64,000 nucleotides of DNA from Vitis vinifera (taxonomy: Eukaryota > Streptophyta > Magnoliopsida > Vitales > Vitaceae), in contig NC_081819.1 of NCBI RefSeq assembly GCF_030704535.1, forward strand, positions 16,211,501 through 16,275,500. The letters are read 5' to 3'. The notes beneath the pieces were generated by a model. That model was not told the DNA's origin. It searched no databases and saw nothing but the letters and a program-made list of their open reading frames with translations. Below are positions 49,130-59,419 of this stretch, one piece after another. The translations under genes and the position numbers were made by a program. How positions within the stretch are numbered: position 1 is the first letter of the stretch; the number at the start of each line of letters is the position of its first letter.

Positions 49130-51307
49130 GGCAGTTACGGGGTGGAAACTTAGGAAGTGGATATGGTGGGAAGCTTTATTATAAAGGAAATGGTAATGAT
49201 AATGAATGAAATGTAAAGGGAAAGGAATGATTAAGGTTTTGAAAACATGATGAATAAATAATAAGGGAGGTTTTTACATATGTTATGGTAAGGCTTATAA
49301 TGACAAGTTTGGGTGAATCTTGATTATGCTGGTCTTTTTTATGGCAGATTCTCACTTTTGAGGATTCGATAGTGGTGGATATCTATGAGACCTTATCAAT
49401 GAAGACAAGAATACATTAAAATAATTAATCAGCACTTAAAATTAATTTTTTAGGTAAGATGATGGGATTTGGGACCAATTTTTTTTTTTTTTAGAAGGAT
49501 GTTTAGTTTGGGAATTGGATGAGAGAGCAAAGGGATGGATATTGTCTGATGGGGCCAGCCAACCAACAAACTCAACTTTTAGTTTAGTTCCTTTGAGGAA
49601 GAGGAAGAGGAAGAGGAGTGTTTGAAGCAAAGGAGGAAGGGGGGGAGGAGTGGTTGTTAGGAATGATGATTGTTGCAGAGAGACGTGTGGAATACTCAAA
49701 ATGTTGTAAGACTCTGAGAAGGTGATGAAGTGCATGGAGTACTGAATCTACTGATTTCTTAGCTTCGGAGGTGGAGAAGACTCGATGTTTTTGATCCAAT
49801 AACTGTTACCATCATGTAATTATGATTTCTCATTTTATTTTACCAACTGGGCCAGCATCCTTTGGTTTCTTTATCAAGAAACCTTGGTAGTTCTACAATG
49901 CATGGTTTTGCATGGAAAAAATGGCATCTTAATGCTATAATTTCTTTCTTTTTCTTAGTCATGTTGTATCTTTAAGGATGGGTTGAATTCGAAAAATACT
50001 TAAAAAAGATATTGTGAGGGCATTAGATATTTGTAGAAAATTTTATTCCTTTTCATTTTGGCATTGGATTTTTTAGACAATGATTTACTTTCTATCAAGG
50101 ATTTGAGGTTTTTGATTTAATCAATCCGAACATCATAGGTAAGTTTGAAAAGATTTTGGTAAAGGTAAGTTGGTCTTTGAAAAAAATAGGGTTAGATCAA
50201 AAGTTTTAAAATTGAGTTAAAATATTTAAGTTATTTAAAAAAAAAAAATTGCAGAAGCACTCAAGCGTTAGCTAAAGCCCTCGAGCATTGAAACAGTAGT
50301 TAAGTTCACTTGCTTCTAGTAGTTTTTGGTTTGGAAAATTAAAATTTTATTATTATTTCTTTTTAAATTATGTTCAAATCGCTGGGCCTTTAGCTTATAT
50401 AAACCCTACTTAAACATTATTTTAGGGTTTGAAGAGGTAATTCAGAGTTATTGAAGGACATCCTTTTAGGAACGGAGGCAAATCTATTAAAGTAGTCAAG
50501 TTACTATGTACATGATCTCTTAAATCTTGTGACTTTTTATCTACACAATTAGTATGAAAGTTTTTCACGTAAAAACCTCTTATCGCATTTGTGTTGGATT
50601 GCTATTAATCGTTTTTAATTTCTTACACGAGTCAATTAACATAAAAAGGATTAAATCTTTCTCCAAGAATTCATTGGATTAAAAATTCTTAGTCTTATAT
50701 TAAAATCTTTGAAATACACTCATTCACTTTGTTTGATTGTTACCCCATTAGAATATTAGTTTTTCAAATATAGTAACACATTTAATGATTATTCTTAAAT
50801 ACACATTTCCATTTTTTTTAGAAAATGAAGGCATTTAATGATTATTCTTATGTATAATTTTTCTATGTAATAAAAAACTATTTTCTAAGATTGAGAATTT
50901 TTTTAATAGAAAATTTTTTTTTTTAAATTTGTTTCGGGTTATTTTTAAAATAATTTTGATGAAGTGTTTAAATATTTTTTTTCTAAAGTTTCCTATGTAA
51001 ATTTTTTTTTAAAATTGAAAAATATTTTGAAAATTTTTGTACTGTAAAAGCTATTTTCATATTTGAGTTTTAAATAAAATTTTGTTCCTAAAAACAACTG
51101 AGAATTATTTTTTAAAATCATTCTATAAAAATAAAATGTGAATTTCGCAAAATAATTTTTTTATCTAACGTAATGATCAATGCAAAATAGAATAAATTTT
51201 TCATTTTCAAATGTACAATTATTAAATATGTTTTTTTTTTAAAAAAAAGTTAATAAACACCAAGGATTCTTTTTCGTTTACGATTTGGAAAACCAAGATT
51301 TTATGCA

Positions 51308-51413
51308 AAATGCCCAAACAAGGCGAAATTCCCAACCAATGTGAAATGCCCAAACAAGACGAAATGTCCCACCAAGGTGAAATGCCCAACCGAGGCGAAA
51401 TGTCCAAACAAGT
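51308..51413. repeat. Minisatellite, ~17-18 bp unit
   Basis: Six units of the form GAAATGCCCAACCAAGGC, with variants in the last bases, run head to tail. The minus strand therefore reads a repeated LGISP.. peptide in a short ORF that I do not consider a gene. Confidence 0.85.
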
Positions 51414-51684
51414 AAGTACTATGTTTTTAACAGCTTCCTCAAAAAAAATTTAGGCCAACCCAAAAGTCATGGGCCCCAGCCCAACCCATCTTCAAATGGG
51501 CTAATTTAAAGACTAATGATTACGGCCCAACCCTAATAAGCCTTTTGGGTCAAGCCCGGTCAGAGTTGGAATATATGTTCATCTATTAGCCTACGTATAG
51601 TCCCTTTTTTTTTTTTTTAATTACTATGAGGAATACGAGGTAATAGACATTATAATAAAATCTAAGATGGAAACTATTGCATTT

Positions 51685-51810
51685 TAGAGTGTGTTTGGCA
51701 CTACTTTTAAGTTGTGTTTTTAATTTTTTTAATATTTTAAAAATTTTATCACTCAAGTATTAGAAAGATTAAAAACATTTTCTAAAATTACAGTCAAAGA
51801 CACTCTTAGA
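51685..51810. mobile_element. Foldback element, family A, copy 4
   Basis: Left end AGAGTGTGTTTGGCACTAC and right end ACAGTCAAAGACACTCTTA are imperfect reverse complements. Inner pairs are AATATTTTAAAAA and CTCAAGTATTAGAAAG. About 125 bases. Confidence 0.5.
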
Positions 51811-53491
51811 TTGCCCATATTTATGATTTTAAAAACAAAATAAATCAATATATCTTCTCAAATTTTATTTTCTTTACATAATTCTTAGATTCAAATATGA
51901 ACATATCATTTTGTAGAAAGAGAAAAGGAGAAATGCTGACGTGTCAAAATTAAAATCTCAAGACATTAAAAACATATTTCGAAAGCAACTCTTAACCACT
52001 AAGATGAAAATATCAGCCAAAATCCAACATAATTATGGTTGAAATGAGAAATATACACTTCACGTGAAAACCATGCCCCACTTCAATTTTAATGAGTAAA
52101 CAACTTGAATAAAGATGATTAATTCCAATGGCATTATTAGGGGCCCTTTTAGGTTGAAATTGGCTCACTAATATTTTGAATCACCTTTTTGACGCGAAGT
52201 AACAAGAAGACAAATTGAACTTCAATGTTTGAATAGTGAACATAGTTAATTATTGTTACACATCACCTTTATAAAAATTCAAGATAAGAGTATGAATCAA
52301 TCCATTGTTGTTTACAAGATGTGATAGATAAAAACACTTAGACTTAAAATCTACATGATATTGCAACTAAGAACATGTTTTGGAGTGATATTTGTGTTGG
52401 TGGTTCGTATTTATATTGTGTCAAAGTCTATCTATTTTACACCCGATAAGAAAAGTAATTGTGTCAAAAACATAAACTCAAATAGTTAATACATCATATA
52501 ATTCGTTTAACCCATTTAATAATCTTATCATCCTCTAATCAAGTTGAAGTAAGTCTTTGTATAAGTTTTTATAATTAATGTTTCAATAAAAAATATCTAT
52601 AACTCAATTGATATATTTATTTAAAAATAAATTTAATATGAGTCGATTAAATAGTTTAAAGTTATATAGGTTAATCACCAAGATTATTAGTTAATTATTA
52701 AGATTATTAAATGAGTCAATTTGAGTCAAATTTATGTTACAGATTTAAAAACTACTTATTTTTTAAATAGATTATGCAAATTGATAACAAAACCTGCAAG
52801 AAGTGTGTTGGTTCAAATCGTGTTGATGTATCGTATCATCCCTTGTCACTCCTAAACATATCTACGATTGAGAGAATAATTATATAAAAGATATTAACAC
52901 GATGTTTGTGTTAATAAGAATAGTCATATAAAAATACTTAGGTTAGACATTCGAAGTGACTAAATTAAAATCTACTTGGTGTTACATATAAAAACACCCC
53001 CGATAAATAGTCATATCAAAGATATTGATAGGATCTTTGATTAGGTGAGCATATAAAGTACTTAGATTAAACACTTGAAGTGAAGAAATTAAATTCTACA
53101 TGACGTGTAATGTGGAAGTAATTGACCCCTACTTTGTTATCATCTAACTTTCCTCTTTTTCAATGTTATCCCTTGGACTTAATAAAAAAGGTGGGTAATC
53201 CTTGTCAATCCTTTTCTTTCCCCTTGTGGGATATGTAGATTTCAAATGGATACGCTCGAAAGGCATTTTTAGAAAGTGGATTTGGGAGAAATAATCAAGA
53301 AGCCAAATTTAAAAAGGTTATAAAATGGAAACCATACTTCCAAGGGTGCCCTGACCACAACTCTCAAATCAATGGCCCTCATGGTTGAAATGGGAAAATG
53401 GTGAACACATCAAATGAAAGAATCCTGGCCATCCAATCTAAAAGCTTCACCATAAGTATAATAGGAGGGTGAGTAGGAATCGTGAATTATT

Positions 53492-53512
53492 GGGGTGGGG
53501 TGGGGTGGGGGG
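53492..53512 (+). other. Strong G-quadruplex motif
   Basis: Four G-runs (GGGGTGGGGTGGGGT then seven G) separated by single T bases. This is the ideal short-loop G4 pattern. Confidence 0.7.
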
Positions 53513-53902
53513 GCTAAGCAAATGGGCCCAAGATTAGGTTGAGAAAAGGCAGGAGAAGAGAAGTAATGGGTCACAACTTCATTTATAAAGGTCAGTGACC
53601 CCTGCTGTGAAAAGGGCCCATCATGACTCATCATTGATGGAACTGCTTCCTTTTACAAATATGAAATATCAAATATCAAATCCCCTTTTCCTCTCTCTCT
53701 CTCTCTCTTTATAATATCTTATTATTTGTTTATTTTATAGTATTGTTCCCCTTTATCTTCTAAGGCTTCCTCTGTGAAGACAACTCTTGAAGGGTGGGTT
53801 GCCACTGCCACTCGCCAGCTACCTTAGTTTGGAAGCCACCCAAGCTAAATAGCAAGTTTACCTGTCCCAAAATTGAAGGGGAAAAGAAAAAAAAAAAAAC
53901 CT

Positions 53903-53976
53903 ATTCTTCCAAGGTTGTATTTGGCATGTAACAATGAAGGAATAGGATTACATGCCAAATACAACCTTGGTAGAAT
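53903..53976. repeat. Near-perfect hairpin: 29-bp arms, 16-base loop
   Basis: The inner 23 bases of the left arm (53909-53931, starting CCAAGGTTGTATTTGG) are the exact reverse complement of 53948-53970. The pairing continues outward to 53903 and 53976 with one mismatch. The loop is 53932-53947. Such a short perfect stem could be a young MITE, a snap-back duplication or a small-RNA precursor. Confidence 0.75.
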
Positions 53977-54233
53977 CTAATCCAATTGGAATCTAATCCA
54001 ACTTTTCAATGGGTTTGAAATATTACTTTTATTACTTATGGGATCATTAAATTTAATTTGGTTTCGGTTACACCGAAAGTTCAAATAAAGCGAATATTTT
54101 ATTCACCAAAAAAATAAAATTAAGTTAGTCTTAAGTTAAGTATGTCAAATTAGAAGTTGGATTGAGTTAGACTTAAATTAATTATTTTTTAATTTAAATT
54201 AAGTTCAAATTATCCACAAATCTGATCAAACTT

Positions 54234-54516
54234 AGGTGGTGTTTATTTTTTTATTTAATTATAAATAGAATTTTAATACTTAATAGTGTTAAATATTAAA
54301 TTGTTTGCTTTTATAGTATTTTATTTTTATTAAGTATTAAAAAATAAAGAAAAATTAATATGTTATTTTTTCTATTTAGAAAAAGCTAAATATTTTGATT
54401 TTTTTCATTTAATAAAAAAATTATAATAAGTTATAAAAAAATAGAAAAACAAACGACCTAAATTCTAAAAATAAATTATTTTCAATAAAAAACAAAAAAA
54501 ACAAACACCACCTTAA
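54234..54516. mobile_element. Foldback element, family B, copy 2
   Basis: The outer ends are AGGTGGTGTTTATTTTTTT on the left and, read backwards, AAGGTGGTGTTTGTTTTTTT on the right. The inside shares TTTCTATTTAGAAAAAGC.AAATATTTTGATTTTTTT with copy 1 at 42974. About 280 bases, no ORF. No clear target duplication was found. Confidence 0.6.
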
Positions 54517-54828
54517 TTACACTATAATCTAATTAGGATCAAAGATGAATGGGGAATTGGAATATAGTTCATATTTTCGTGTCTTAATATAATGTTATAT
54601 ACATGTCCCAAATATTTTATTTTGAATTCTTACTCAAGCCTATTTATAAAAAAACGATAGGACAGAATAAAATGAAGCTTACAAAGCTGAAAGAGATGTC
54701 AAGTTTACCAAAAGAATCAAGTGTGAACATCATATGGTTAAAGTTCGTTGGAATACAAAATTGTTGTAGTAAAGAGAAAGCCAGGAAAAACTGAAAAAAG
54801 AGAAAAGAATAGAAAACGTGGAGTTTAA

Positions 54829-54875
54829 GAGAGAGAGAGGGAGGGAGGGAGGGAGAGAGAGGGAGGAAGGAGGGG
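54829..54875. repeat. GA/GGGA purine repeat
   Basis: GAGAGAGAGGGAGGGAGGGAGGG-type low-complexity tract. Confidence 0.85.
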
Positions 54876-55162
54876 TTACTCCCACATGTGTGGATGCATT
54901 CAATGATGGAGTAATGCAGAAGATCGATAGAGAGAGAATCATTGTTAGAGAAAGTTGAAGCCATGGATCAAAGAGACAAAGCAGAAATGGTCCCCCCTTT
55001 CATCTTCTTCTTCCTCCTCTGAGAAGAGAAAAGAAATGGGGAAATGGGGAAATGGTCCCCCATGATGAAGGCTACGGAGAAGAAAGGAATTGGTCGGAGG
55101 AGGGAGATGGGTTTATTTAATTTTATTTTTATATAAATTAGAATGGGGAAATGGGTGTGTAT

Positions 55163-55196
55163 GTATATATCTCTCTCGCTCTCTCTCTCTCTCTCC
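55163..55196. repeat. (CT)n microsatellite
   Basis: CT run with one CG interruption. Confidence 0.9.
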
Positions 55197-55299
55197 TTTT
55201 ATATGTTTCATTAAAAGGAACAATGTGGTATGTCTCACAGTTGCCCTCAACTCTGCCCCTGGTACGGGATTAGGGCCTTGAATTCCCATCGCCACGTGT

Positions 55300-57700
55300 C
55301 AACTACCCATTTCAGCTAGTACAATCTCCCACTTCCTTCTTCATCTTTCTCCCTGCTTTTTAGGAACTTACTTCTAATCTTTTTTTTATTTTTTATTTTA
55401 TTTTATTTTTTGGAGTTTGGGGGGTGGAAATGAGATTTTCACTAAATAAAGGTTTCCATACCTGCCATGTCTGTACTAAAGATACCAGCATCAAGGTGGT
55501 GGTGAACCTCTGCATTTTTCCTCAAACCCAAAAAAGCAAAAAATTAAAAAAAAACGAATTTTTAAAATAAAAGGTGGACTATAATGGCCGTACACGTGGA
55601 TGGACTGCAGTGCCAGGCTTTCATTTATTAAAATGGGCTCCACAACTTGGGATACCACCCAATCCCCAACATACAATTTGAATGGAATCTTTTCACACGA
55701 ACATGCTTCTCATTCTCTTTTTTGTTTTTTTCCCCTTTAATTAAAAATTATTTGTAAATGTACATTTATTTACGGTATATATTAATGAAGTAAATTATAT
55801 ATATTTTTTCTAATAATTGTAAGTGTTTTTATATGAAATGACTCGAGTGAAAGCACTTTTGAAAAGATCACCGATTAAATGTCTTTTCAAAAAATATTAT
55901 AAATACTTTTTTATTTTATAAATGATTTTTAAAATTTTTAAAAACATTTTTTAAATTTTATTAAGCACTTAATTTTTTTAAGAATGTTTGAAAGTAATTT
56001 CAAAAAATAATTTTAAAATGTATTTGATAATGATTTTAAGAAATGTTTCGAATTTTTTTTAATACTTATAAATTTTTATTTTTCAAATATTAAAAAAATA
56101 AAAATTTTAAGAATTAAAAATATTATAAACGTTATTTAAAATAATTATCGAACACACTTTTAATTTTTTTAGAACTTAAATTTTTTTATTATTTGAGTGT
56201 TAAAAATATTATACTTTTAAACATATTATAAATTTTTGTTGGGTAGTAATTTTAAAAAATATTTTTAATATTTAAAAAAATTTATATAAAATAAAAATAT
56301 TTCTTAAAATTCTAAAAGTATGTCTAGAATATAAAAGACATTTTTGGTAACAAATATAATAAACATTTTTAATATTTTTAATATTTAAATATATCCTTTT
56401 AAGCGTTAAAAACTTAAAATTACTATTTAACAGATTTTACTCATTTAGCAATGATTCGAGGAGATATTTGTAATTTTTTTAACACTTATAAATATTTATT
56501 ATTTAATTATTAGAAGTATTTTTTAAATAAAATAAGAATTTTACTTTCATTGATTTTTTATTATAGAAAAAATGACCATAATGTCCCTAATATTGACAAG
56601 TGCCCATCAATGTCAGGCAGCTAAGAAGTGCTTTTCTAACATACTGCAAAGAAGACTGCCAAAAGTCCTTATCTTCCATTTGTGGAATAAATACTCCCTA
56701 ATCCCTCCCACACATCTACCGCGTGACAGTCACGACAAAATGGGCCTGCCCCATGCGTCCTGGCACTCCCCCTCATGGCGCGTGGTGGGGTGGGGTTCAC
56801 GGCCTTTTATTCCATTATTTTTTTTACCATTTTACCGCAGGCAAAAGGGGTGCAAGTGAAGGTGGCCATTATTGGAGTGGGAAACGGGGTTGGAGTTGGG
56901 ATGAAATTACAAAAACACCATTTTTAATGGGTGCAGGCACTATAGTAATAATAATGGGTGGGGAGTGGAATTATAAAAAATATTTTACAGGGCATTCAAA
57001 AAGAATACCGAGGAGTGGTCACGATCACGCCAATCTGGTCAATCTTTGCTGTATTGGGGAGATCTTTAAGATGGGACCCATTTGTGACACGTGTATGGCC
57101 GTCCCCTTTTCTGGACTGAGTGAACAAAGCTTTACAGTCTGTGTTGCATTAAATGAAGGGTGGAATTATTTTCCAAACCACCCCCTACTTTTTTTTTTTT
57201 TTTCTTTCTACTTTTTAAATAAGATGCGATATTCATGGGAAATTATTGCAAAAATTTTAATATTCACTGGGAGTTGAAGTGAAGGAAAAAAAAAAAAGAA
57301 AAAAAGAAAAGAAAAAAGAAAAAAAAAAAGGGGAAATGAAAAAGGTGATTTGAAAGTGAAGGAAGCATGCATGCATGGAGAAAGAGGTTCCTCCTCCTCT
57401 ACCCTGGTTTCTCGCTAAGCTGGCGCTACGTCTGAGGAGTAATAAGTGGATATTTTGAATTTTTGAACGAGCAGGTGTGAGCTGGTGAGGATATTCCAAA
57501 AATCTGAGGAATATTGCACTCACGCTCCGGTGGGAGCGTGTGGGGGCAACGCCGGCTACATGGGTTCCAAGTGGATAAAAGTGAGGGGGTGTGGGAGACG
57601 GAGGAGGAGGCGCGTGTGGGGAAAGAATGAGAAACGATATGCTTCCCTAAATGGGCATTTTCTCACTCATCCTATTCCCCTCTCCAGTCTTATCAGCAAG
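55300..57700. other. AT-rich DNA, foldback copy and polypurine runs, no gene
   Basis: 56018-56157 is a weak copy of foldback family A (TTTGATAATGATTTTAAG against TTAAAATAATTATCGAACAC). 57284-57330 is A/G low-complexity sequence. Short ORFs at 56572-57277 show no motif. Confidence 0.45.
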
Positions 57701-57804
57701 AGGGAAGGGGAGGGCTGATTGTTTCTTTCTCTCTCTATCTATCTAACTTTATTGCAACCTCTCAAATAACGCAGGGCTGACTCTTCTCAGCAAATGAAGG
57801 GAGA

Positions 57805-57879
57805 CCACGTGGCAGGCCCCACCATCGCTCCTCACACGTGTGCTTCCACACATACTATTCGTCTTCTCTCTCTCACGTG
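57805..57879 (+). promoter_or_regulatory. Cluster of three G-boxes upstream of the SPL gene
   Basis: CACGTG occurs at 57806-57811 (within CCACGTGG), 57835-57840 and 57874-57879, all 300-380 bases before the SPL ATG. Spacings are 29 and 39 bases. bHLH and bZIP factors bind this core. The CT-rich sequence after it looks like a plant 5' leader. Confidence 0.55.
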
Positions 57880-58069
57880 TCACTAACCCCATCTTTTTTT
57901 TCTCTCTCTCTGGCAGTACTGCAGCTTTATCTCTTGAGCACTTAACCCCATTGGTAGAGAACACAGAAGCAGGGGAGACCCTTCACTGCAATCTGACTCT
58001 CTTGCTCTCTTTCTCTCTCTAAATCTTTTCTTCTTTTATAGAAGACAACACCCAAATCTCTTCACTGTT

Positions 58070-58165
58070 ATGCAATATTTGCAGACCCCATTATCATACA
58101 CAACCCCCTATCACCCTACTATTCTTATCGTCATCCTCATCATCACCACCCAACTCCTACGCTAA
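58070..58165 (+). CDS. Upstream ORF of 31 codons in the SPL leader
   Basis: ATG at 58070 opens a frame that stops (TAA) at 58163, 16 bases before the SPL ATG and in a different frame. The peptide is [20 protein letters not shown] followed by [11 protein letters not shown]. If the leader is transcribed and not spliced here, ribosomes would meet this uORF first and main-ORF translation would drop. Confidence 0.4.
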   Translation: MQYLQTPLSYTTPYHPTILIVILIITTQLLR

Positions 58166-58181
58166 CAAAGGTAAGGGAGTT

Positions 58182-59355
58182 ATGGAAAATGGCGGGAACT
58201 CGTTTAACGGTAATAGAGGGCAGAATGGTAATAGTGGCAGCCACCTTGCATGGGATGTTCGAGACCTTGGGGCCTCCAGGTTTGACTGGAACTGCACCGG
58301 CAATTCTTTCAACGACGACGCCGCCACCGCCACTGCCACCGACGCTCCCACCCAGCCGGAGGCCGGCGTGGGTCACGCCCTGATGTTCCCTCACCAGGCC
58401 ACTGCTGATGTGCACCACAACCAGTACTATCACCAACACAACCACCACCACCACCACCAGCAGTCGCTCTATGGCGGCGATGGGTCTCATCTCCACCCAG
58501 ACCCACACTTGATGTGCTTGAAGCTCGGGAAGAGGCACTATTTCGAGGACTCCACGCCTGGGATCTCCACAGACAAGAGGGGTCGACCCTATTATAGTGG
58601 AGGATCGTCGCAGTCGTCGGCGACGGCTGTTTCGGTGGTGGGGTCCCCGGCGACGGTGCCGAGATGCCAGGTGGAGGGTTGCCACGTGGCGCTGGTCAAT
58701 GCCAAGGACTACCACCGGAGGCATAAGGTGTGTGAGATGCATTCAAAGGCACCTAAAGTGGTAGTTCTTGGTTTAGAGCAGCGGTTTTGTCAACAGTGTA
58801 GTAGGTAATATTCTCTCAATCTCCCTCAACAACTACCCATTTTTGGCTTCTTAGTAGGAATATAGCCTAAGTACGACGGAAATGGAGGATTCATAAGCCT
58901 ACCGTTCCGGGGCTTTCTTATTTCTTTTACCCTAGCTCCATTTTTTTTTTCCTTGAAAAGAGAATTTTCTTTTCCACTCTTCTTTTCTGGTATTTTCTCA
59001 GCAAACAAGCTAATAATAAATCACCATCAAATCAAGTTAATTTTTATATTTCTTTTCATTGGCATGACAACTGAAGATTTATACTTTTTATTTTATTTTT
59101 TTGTTCCTGATGATCGATTGAAAATATATGAATTTTTAATATTTATAGGTTGATGGGTGGGTGATTGTAGGTTTCATGCAGTGTCAGAGTTCGACGACTC
59201 AAAGAGGAGCTGCAGGAGGAGATTAGCAGGGCACAATGAGCGAAGAAGAAAGAGCTCTCATGATTCTGTTGCCAGGAACCCTTCTCAAGGTATGGCACCG
59301 GTTTCATTAACAAGTGTTTTGCCTAGAAATTATCTCATCACCTTCATCATTATTA

Positions 59356-59419
<64 letters not shown>

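Larger units (their letters stand above)
49130..53700. other. AT-rich gene-free DNA upstream of the metalloproteinase
   Basis: The first few hundred bases are the likely promoter of the minus-strand metalloproteinase; TTTATAATAAAG about 50 bases before its ATG could be a TATA element. Farther right are a minisatellite (51308-51413), a foldback element (51685-51810) and a G-rich tract (53492-53512). Nothing else recognised. Confidence 0.5.

Noticed and set aside
56572..57277. Overlapping plus-strand ORFs of 95 and 184 codons
   Set aside because: No domain. They run through GC-richer promoter-like DNA into poly-T, and codon use is not coding-like.
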